DNA of 64,000 bases from Chitinophagaceae bacterium (lineage in GTDB: Bacteria > Bacteroidota > Bacteroidia > Chitinophagales > Chitinophagaceae), in contig JALHNJ010000010.1 in NCBI GenBank assembly GCA_022843585.1, forward strand, positions 99,774 through 163,773, written 5' to 3'. The notes below the pieces were generated by a model that saw only the letters and a list, made by a program, of their open reading frames with translations, did no database searches and had not been told where the DNA came from. This document shows, in pieces, positions 59,017 through 64,000 of this stretch. Both the position numbers and the translations under genes were made by a program. Numbering within the stretch: position 1 is the stretch's first letter; every line of letters starts with the position of its first letter.

Positions 59017-60647
59017 TTCAACTTCACTCTTCGCAACTCTAGCAAGTTTAGTGCATTGGGATTAAAGCCTTTTACATTCGGCTGAACAAGTCGTACCACT
59101 TTATCATACCACAGAGGCACAACGGGTGCATCTTCGATCATTATTTTATCAGCTTGCTGGTAGAGTTTGTAACGAATGGAATCATTATCTTCTTGTATAG
59201 CTTGTTCAAATGCTGCATCAAAAGCCGCACTTTTATAGCGGGTGTAATTTGGTGGTGCAGGATTCTTAGAATAAAATACCGATAAATAATTTTCTGCATC
59301 CGGATAATCTGCAATCCAACTTGCCCGGAAAAATGCAGTTGTAGAACTCGATGTCATAGTTAAGAGCAAGGCTTTTTGAACCACTTCTACCTGCACAGGA
59401 ATACCCGATTCCTCTAATTGCTTGGCGATGAAGCTTGCCATGTCTGCATAAATGGCAATGGTTTGCAACTTAACGGTTGGCATTCCTTTGCCATCGGGAA
59501 AACCAGCTTCAGCTAATAATCGTTTTGATTTTGCAGGATCATACGTATATCCCTTTACAACGGATGAATCAAAAGATGGCAATCCCATTGGCACAAATCC
59601 TGATTCGGCAGGAGTGCCTAAGGAATTACGCAGGTATAGTACCATTTTTCTTCTGTCAAACCCATAATTAATTGCCTGGCGGATCTTCTTTAATCGCATC
59701 GGTGAATTTTTTACCAGGTCGTTTGTTGAATCAACCAAAATGCCGAGGTATTCAATATTCAAATAAGGATTTACCTGCAACACAATTTTATCTTCCCAGT
59801 CTTTTCGCAAAACTCCTTTTTTTGTGAGCACTTCATCTTTAAAAGAAGCTTCGATATCATTGATAAAGTCCAGTTGCTTTTGCCGAAATAATAAAAACTC
59901 AGTGGCTTTACTATCATAAAAAGAAACTTTTACTCCATCTACATATGGCAAGCGGTTCCCACTTTCATCTTTTTCAAAGTAGTTCGGATTTTTTTTCAGT
60001 ACCAATGCTTGCCCTTCTTCCCATGCTATAAATTGAAACGGACCGGTACCAACCGGATGACGGCGAAAATCTGTTCCGTATTTTTCTACTGCTTCTTTTG
60101 GAATTATTGAACAGTACTGCATAGAAATAATTCCAAGAATAGGATTGTATGGTCGCTGCAATTTTAATTGGAAGGTTGAATCATCAATGGCCTTGAATGG
60201 TTGAATACTGTCTACTTTGCGATTGAATATCCATGATCCGGGGCTGGCAACTTTTGTATCGAGTATGCGGGACAAACTATACACCACATCTTGGGCCACC
60301 ATTTTTCGTCCTTTACCTCCGGGAAAAGCTTCATCATCATGAAAAAAAACATCAGTTCGTAAATGAAAGATGAAACTTGTTCTGTCTTCCGAGATATCCC
60401 AATTTTTGGCTAAGGAAGGTATGATGTGCAGGCTATCGTCAATCTCTACCAAAGTGTTAAATAATTGGTGAGCCGACCACATCACCGACTGACTTTTAGC
60501 AAATGCCGGATCCAGGGAGGCAATGCCATTGAATTCGTTGTAGTGAAATATATTGGCTTCTTTATTCTTTTTGTTATAACAACCAGAAAATAGCACAACT
60601 ATTGCCACAATAAACCCATCCTTTATGTAATTAGCTTTACCGTTCAT
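59013..60647 (-). CDS. Oligopeptide-type ABC substrate-binding lipoprotein
   Basis: This 544-residue protein has a lipoprotein signal (LFSGCYNKK). The SBP_bac_5 family body (about 45-540) is marked by ASLDPAFAKSQSVMW, WDISEDRTSFIFHLRTDV and HPVGTGPFQFIAW. SYKSAAFDAAFEQAI-like closing segments complete it. It binds peptides or other solutes for import. No permease gene is adjacent. It converges with msrA and diverges from the M1 peptidase gene. Confidence 0.9.
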   Translation of the reverse strand: MNGKANYIKDGFIVAIVVLFSGCYNKKNKEANIFHYNEFNGIASLDPAFAKSQSVMWSAHQLFNTLVEIDDSLHIIPSLAKNWDISEDRTSFIFHLRTDVFFHDDEAFPGGKGRKMVAQDVVYSLSRILDTKVASPGSWIFNRKVDSIQPFKAIDDSTFQLKLQRPYNPILGIISMQYCSIIPKEAVEKYGTDFRRHPVGTGPFQFIAWEEGQALVLKKNPNYFEKDESGNRLPYVDGVKVSFYDSKATEFLLFRQKQLDFINDIEASFKDEVLTKKGVLRKDWEDKIVLQVNPYLNIEYLGILVDSTNDLVKNSPMRLKKIRQAINYGFDRRKMVLYLRNSLGTPAESGFVPMGLPSFDSSVVKGYTYDPAKSKRLLAEAGFPDGKGMPTVKLQTIAIYADMASFIAKQLEESGIPVQVEVVQKALLLTMTSSSTTAFFRASWIADYPDAENYLSVFYSKNPAPPNYTRYKSAAFDAAFEQAIQEDNDSIRYKLYQQADKIMIEDAPVVPLWYDKVVRLVQPNVKGFNPNALNLLELRRVKLN

Positions 60648-60699
60648 CTATTAATTGATATTTTCGGATTTCATATTATTCATCATAATTACTGAGCCT

Positions 60700-60707
60700 T
60701 AAATTTA
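60700..60707 (+). promoter_or_regulatory. Candidate -7 element of the M1 peptidase gene (TAAATTTA)
   Basis: TAAATTTA matches TAnnTTTG in seven of eight positions, 21 nt before the GTG start. Evidence is sequence match only. Confidence 0.3.
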
Positions 60708-60727
60708 CACTAACAAAACAAATCGTC

Positions 60728-62434
60728 GTGAAATACATTGCCGGAATAGTTTACATCCTCTTTTTTTCTCTTTTCTTATCAAACACTTCATGTGCACAAC
60801 CAGTTTATAATAAAGGCCAGTTTACAAAACAAGATAGCCTTCGTGGAAGTATGAATGCGGAACGGGATTGGTGGGATGTGGCATCGTATAATATTTATGT
60901 TGCTCCGGATTATAAAACCAAAACTATTAAAGGGTGGAACCAGATAAGTTTTGATATTAACAGTGATGGCCAAAACAGGAGGATGCAAATTGATCTGCAA
61001 CAGCCGATGGAAATTGACAGCATTTATTTTGATAAGAAAAAGATTACAAGTTTTAAACGCAATGGCAATGTTTATATAATTGATTTCGGAAGTTTCAAAT
61101 TCATGGCCGCCAGAACATTGGTAAAAAAAGATAAAGCGATCCCACTACATAGCATTACTATTTACTTTCATGGCAAACCAAGAGAAGCCGTAAATGCGCC
61201 ATGGGATGGTGGATGGATTTTTGCCAAAGATGCCAAAGGCAGACCGTGGATGACGGTAGCTTGCCAGGGACTGGGCGCCAGTGTTTGGTATCCCTGCAAG
61301 GATCATCAAAGTGATGAACCTGATTTAGGCGCATTAATACAAATAAAAGTTCCGGACACATTAGTAGCAATTGCCAATGGAAAATTTTATGCGAAAGATG
61401 ACCAGAAAGATGGCAATATTTTATACACCTGGAAAGTAGAAAATCCTATCAACAATTATAATATCGTTCCCTACATAGGTAAATATGTTCATTTTGCTGA
61501 TGATTATATTGGAGAAACAGAAAAAAATCTTTCGCTGGATTATTGGGTGCTGGATTATAATCTTGAAAAAGCGAAGAAACAGTTTGGCAGAGATGTAAAA
61601 CCAATGCTAAAAGCTTTTGAGTATTGGTTTGGCCCCTATCCTTTTTATGAAGATGGATTTAAACTGGTAGAATCATCTCACCTTGGCATGGAACACCAAA
61701 GTGCAATTGCATATGGTAACCAGTACAAGGATGGTTATCTCGGCAGCGATCTTTCCGGCACAGGTTGGGGATTAAAGTGGGACTATATTATCGTACATGA
61801 AGCCGGGCATGAATGGTTTGCCAATAATATTACTACCAAAGACATTGCTGATATGTGGGTGCATGAGGGTTTTACTATGTACTCTGAAGCCTTATTCGTA
61901 GAATACTATTGGGGCAAAAAAGCGGCTGACGAATATGTGCAGGGCATCCGTAAAAATATCAGTAATGACCACCCTTTGATTGGCCCATATGGGGTAAACC
62001 AAGAAGGCAGCGGCGATATGTATAATAAAGGAGCGAATCTATTGCATACGATCAGACAGGTAATTAATGACGACTCTCTGTTTAGAAAAATATTGAGAGG
62101 TTTGAATAAAGATTTCTATCACATGACGGTTACAACCAGTGATGTAGAAAAATATTTTTCCAAACAATCAGGAAAAGATCTGTCGAAAATTTTTGACCAG
62201 TATTTGAGAACGACTAAAATTCCGGTGCTGGAGTACAAAATAAAAGGTGATAACATTTCCTATCGTTGGGCAAATTGTGTAAGTGGATTTGCAATGCTGG
62301 TAAAATTGGAAGGAGTTGATGTATGGCTGAAGCCTACTACGCAATGGAAATCCACTTCTGTGACCCGTGACATGCTGAACCGATCAATTGAAGCCGACAA
62401 AAATTTTTATATTACAGTAAAGAAAGTAGAGTAA
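60728..62434 (+). CDS. M1-family metallopeptidase
   Basis: This 568-residue protein starts at GTG 60728, followed by a signal peptide (about 1-24, ending TSCAQ). The zinc motif HEAGHEW lies near residue 358, with the third ligand Glu in WVHEGFTMYSEAL. The exopeptidase substrate motif is GMEHQSAIAYG (GxMEN-type). It is shorter than full aminopeptidase N because it lacks the C-terminal ERAP1 domain. It acts in the periplasm. It is followed by the flippase gene after 40 nt. Confidence 0.92.
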   Translation: MKYIAGIVYILFFSLFLSNTSCAQPVYNKGQFTKQDSLRGSMNAERDWWDVASYNIYVAPDYKTKTIKGWNQISFDINSDGQNRRMQIDLQQPMEIDSIYFDKKKITSFKRNGNVYIIDFGSFKFMAARTLVKKDKAIPLHSITIYFHGKPREAVNAPWDGGWIFAKDAKGRPWMTVACQGLGASVWYPCKDHQSDEPDLGALIQIKVPDTLVAIANGKFYAKDDQKDGNILYTWKVENPINNYNIVPYIGKYVHFADDYIGETEKNLSLDYWVLDYNLEKAKKQFGRDVKPMLKAFEYWFGPYPFYEDGFKLVESSHLGMEHQSAIAYGNQYKDGYLGSDLSGTGWGLKWDYIIVHEAGHEWFANNITTKDIADMWVHEGFTMYSEALFVEYYWGKKAADEYVQGIRKNISNDHPLIGPYGVNQEGSGDMYNKGANLLHTIRQVINDDSLFRKILRGLNKDFYHMTVTTSDVEKYFSKQSGKDLSKIFDQYLRTTKIPVLEYKIKGDNISYRWANCVSGFAMLVKLEGVDVWLKPTTQWKSTSVTRDMLNRSIEADKNFYITVKKVE

Positions 62435-62474
62435 CCCTACTTGTCACTCACCATTCCCCTCTTACCTTTACGAC

Positions 62475-63980
62475 ATGAGCAGTATTCGCCGGCAAAGCAT
62501 TATTTCTTCGGTTGTAATTTACATTGGGTTTGCTGTCGGCTTATTGAATACCTACCTTTTTGCCAAAGAGGGAATATTTCTTGATTCTCAATTTGGATTG
62601 TACAATGCTTTTATTGCCATAGCAACTATTATGATGGCCTTTGCTAATCTGGCCATGCCTTCATTTATTTATAAGTTTTATCCTTATTATAAAGAACATG
62701 CCGGGGGCAAAAAAAACGACCTGTTAACATTAGCCATTGCCATCAGTGTCATTGGGTTTATACTGGTAACTATTGCCGGTTTTACGTTTAAAGAATTAAT
62801 TGTAAGAAAATACGGTACCAATGCACCGGAAATTGTAACTTTTTATAACTGGATTTTCCCATTAGGACTTGGACTTACCGTTTATACGATACTTGAGGCG
62901 TACGCCTGGCAATTACAAAAATCTGTCTTCACTAATTACTTAAAGGAAGTACAATGGCGTTTATTTACAACCGTTCTTATAATTCTTTTTGCAACTGGCG
63001 TCATCAACAGTTTTGATTTATTTATAAAGTTGTTTTCATTCAGCTATCCTTTTATTGCTCTTACGCTTTTATTGTACTTGCTTTTTACCAGAAAAATTAA
63101 TTTCACTTTTAAACTAAGTAAAGTCACCCGAAGATTTTCAAAAAGTATTCTCCGGCTTTGTGCTTTTGTATATGGCGGCTCATTAATATTTACTATTTCC
63201 CAGGTATTTGATTCGTTGCTTATCAGTTCTGTGCTGGATGATGCATTATCTAAGCTGGCTGTTTATTCGGTGGGTCAAAGTATTGTAGCTATGATACAGG
63301 TGCCCCAGCGGGGAATTATTGCTGCATCTATCAGCCATTTATCACAAGCATGGAAAGATAAAAATATGGCATTGATACAGAAAGTATATCAACGTTCTTC
63401 AATCAACCAATTGATATTTGCTTGTGGATTATTTGCCATAATAATTCTCAGCTTTACAGAAGCAGTGTATACATTTCAATTGAAAGGAACATACCTGAAT
63501 GCCTACTATGTAGTTATTTTATTAGGCCTCACTAAAATTATTGACATGGGAACAGGAGTAAATGCCCAGATAATTGGCACTTCTACTTACTGGAGATTTG
63601 AAATGCTGAGTGGCGTAGCTTTATTATTGGTAATGCTACCTTCTAATTATTTTCTAACAAAAGAGTTTGATATTACCGGCACTGCATTAGCCAATCTTAT
63701 TTCTATTTCTGTTTATAATGCCATCCGGATTATTTTTCTATGGAAAAAATTTAAGCTATTTCCTTTCACCATGCAATCCTTATACACTGTTTTATTGGCA
63801 GCGGCCTGCTATGGCATTTGCCATTTTGCATTTATGAATGTACATGGCTTTGCAGGTATATTTTTACGAAGTATTGCTTTCATCATTCTTTACGCTACCG
63901 GTGCTATTGGATTGAAGTTGTCCCCGGATATTTTACCAGTAATGCAGACGATCAAGAAAAAATTAGGGTTAAGGAGATAA
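62475..63980 (+). CDS. Polysaccharide flippase (Wzx/MATE-like)
   Basis: This 501-residue protein has about fourteen membrane helices, starting SIISSVVIYIGFAVGLLNTYL. The layout fits the oligosaccharide flippase/MviN superfamily, and the AQIIGTSTYWRFEM loop is typical of Bacteroidota members. It would move lipid-linked sugars across the inner membrane. The gene is complete and ends 20 nt from the window edge. No glycosyltransferase is seen in the window. Confidence 0.88.
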   Translation: MSSIRRQSIISSVVIYIGFAVGLLNTYLFAKEGIFLDSQFGLYNAFIAIATIMMAFANLAMPSFIYKFYPYYKEHAGGKKNDLLTLAIAISVIGFILVTIAGFTFKELIVRKYGTNAPEIVTFYNWIFPLGLGLTVYTILEAYAWQLQKSVFTNYLKEVQWRLFTTVLIILFATGVINSFDLFIKLFSFSYPFIALTLLLYLLFTRKINFTFKLSKVTRRFSKSILRLCAFVYGGSLIFTISQVFDSLLISSVLDDALSKLAVYSVGQSIVAMIQVPQRGIIAASISHLSQAWKDKNMALIQKVYQRSSINQLIFACGLFAIIILSFTEAVYTFQLKGTYLNAYYVVILLGLTKIIDMGTGVNAQIIGTSTYWRFEMLSGVALLLVMLPSNYFLTKEFDITGTALANLISISVYNAIRIIFLWKKFKLFPFTMQSLYTVLLAAACYGICHFAFMNVHGFAGIFLRSIAFIILYATGAIGLKLSPDILPVMQTIKKKLGLRR

Positions 63981-64000
63981 AAGAGTTTGAAATTCTAGTC

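Overview
The window comes from a member of the Bacteroidota, most likely the Chitinophagaceae or a close relative. The evidence is AT-rich DNA, TAnnTTTG promoter -7 elements, SusC/TonB-type receptors with carboxypeptidase-like N-domains, a type IX secretion C-terminal domain, a DUF3276/PUR protein, LytTR two-component signalling and MutS2. The placement is by gene content only; no search was run.

Layout. Bases 1-23,920 are chromosomal backbone: ribosomal protein L31 (cut by the edge), YajQ, two tandem TonB-dependent receptors, a LytS/LytTR-type pair, threonine aldolase, glucose-6-phosphate isomerase, a five-gene secreted-subunit/chaperone-like/usher-like cluster (11.4-16.7 kb), a 1311-residue T9SS cargo protein, a PUR protein, an ABC exporter and tRNA-Ser(UGA).

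Bases 24,007-53,888 form an integrated element of about 29.9 kb. It starts at the 3' end of tRNA-Ser and ends at an exact 24-bp copy of that 3' end. A tyrosine integrase sits just inside the left end. The right part holds a mobilization set (relaxase, MobC-like protein, primase, HTH/excisionase-like protein), AbiEii-type and Fic genes. The element has a relaxase but no type IV secretion genes, so it looks mobilizable rather than self-conjugative.

The cargo (25.6-45.0 kb) is a nitric-oxide island. Its centre is a quinol-NO-reductase-like protein in which one FeB histidine is Asn (H538-N539) and the catalytic Glu is Gln (Q560). This is the diagnostic substitution pair of putative NO dismutase (Nod, proposed 2 NO -> N2 + O2). 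Divergent from it is a norC-norB-like-queD-rrf2 operon whose NorB-like subunit has no His or Glu in the FeB-ligand helix. Around these lie the RIC/ScdA iron-sulfur repair protein, DUF2249/DUF1858 proteins, an NnrS-like membrane protein, a MIP18/PaaD-like Fe-S assembly protein, a second Rrf2 regulator, an unrecognised 602-residue Cys-containing protein, a DGC-GNAT fusion, and two O2-dependent lipid enzyme genes (one with an in-frame stop). Near-identical 32-bp palindromes lie beside the promoters of nod/norC and the 602-residue gene, and a related one lies before ric. This suggests one NO-responsive regulon. A decayed zone (45.0-45.7 kb) carries remnants of tryptophanase and a TonB receptor.

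Bases 53,889-64,000 return to backbone: LacI-type regulator, CBS protein, MutS2-like ATPase, PPC-domain lipoprotein, MsrA, oligopeptide-binding lipoprotein, M1 peptidase and a polysaccharide flippase.
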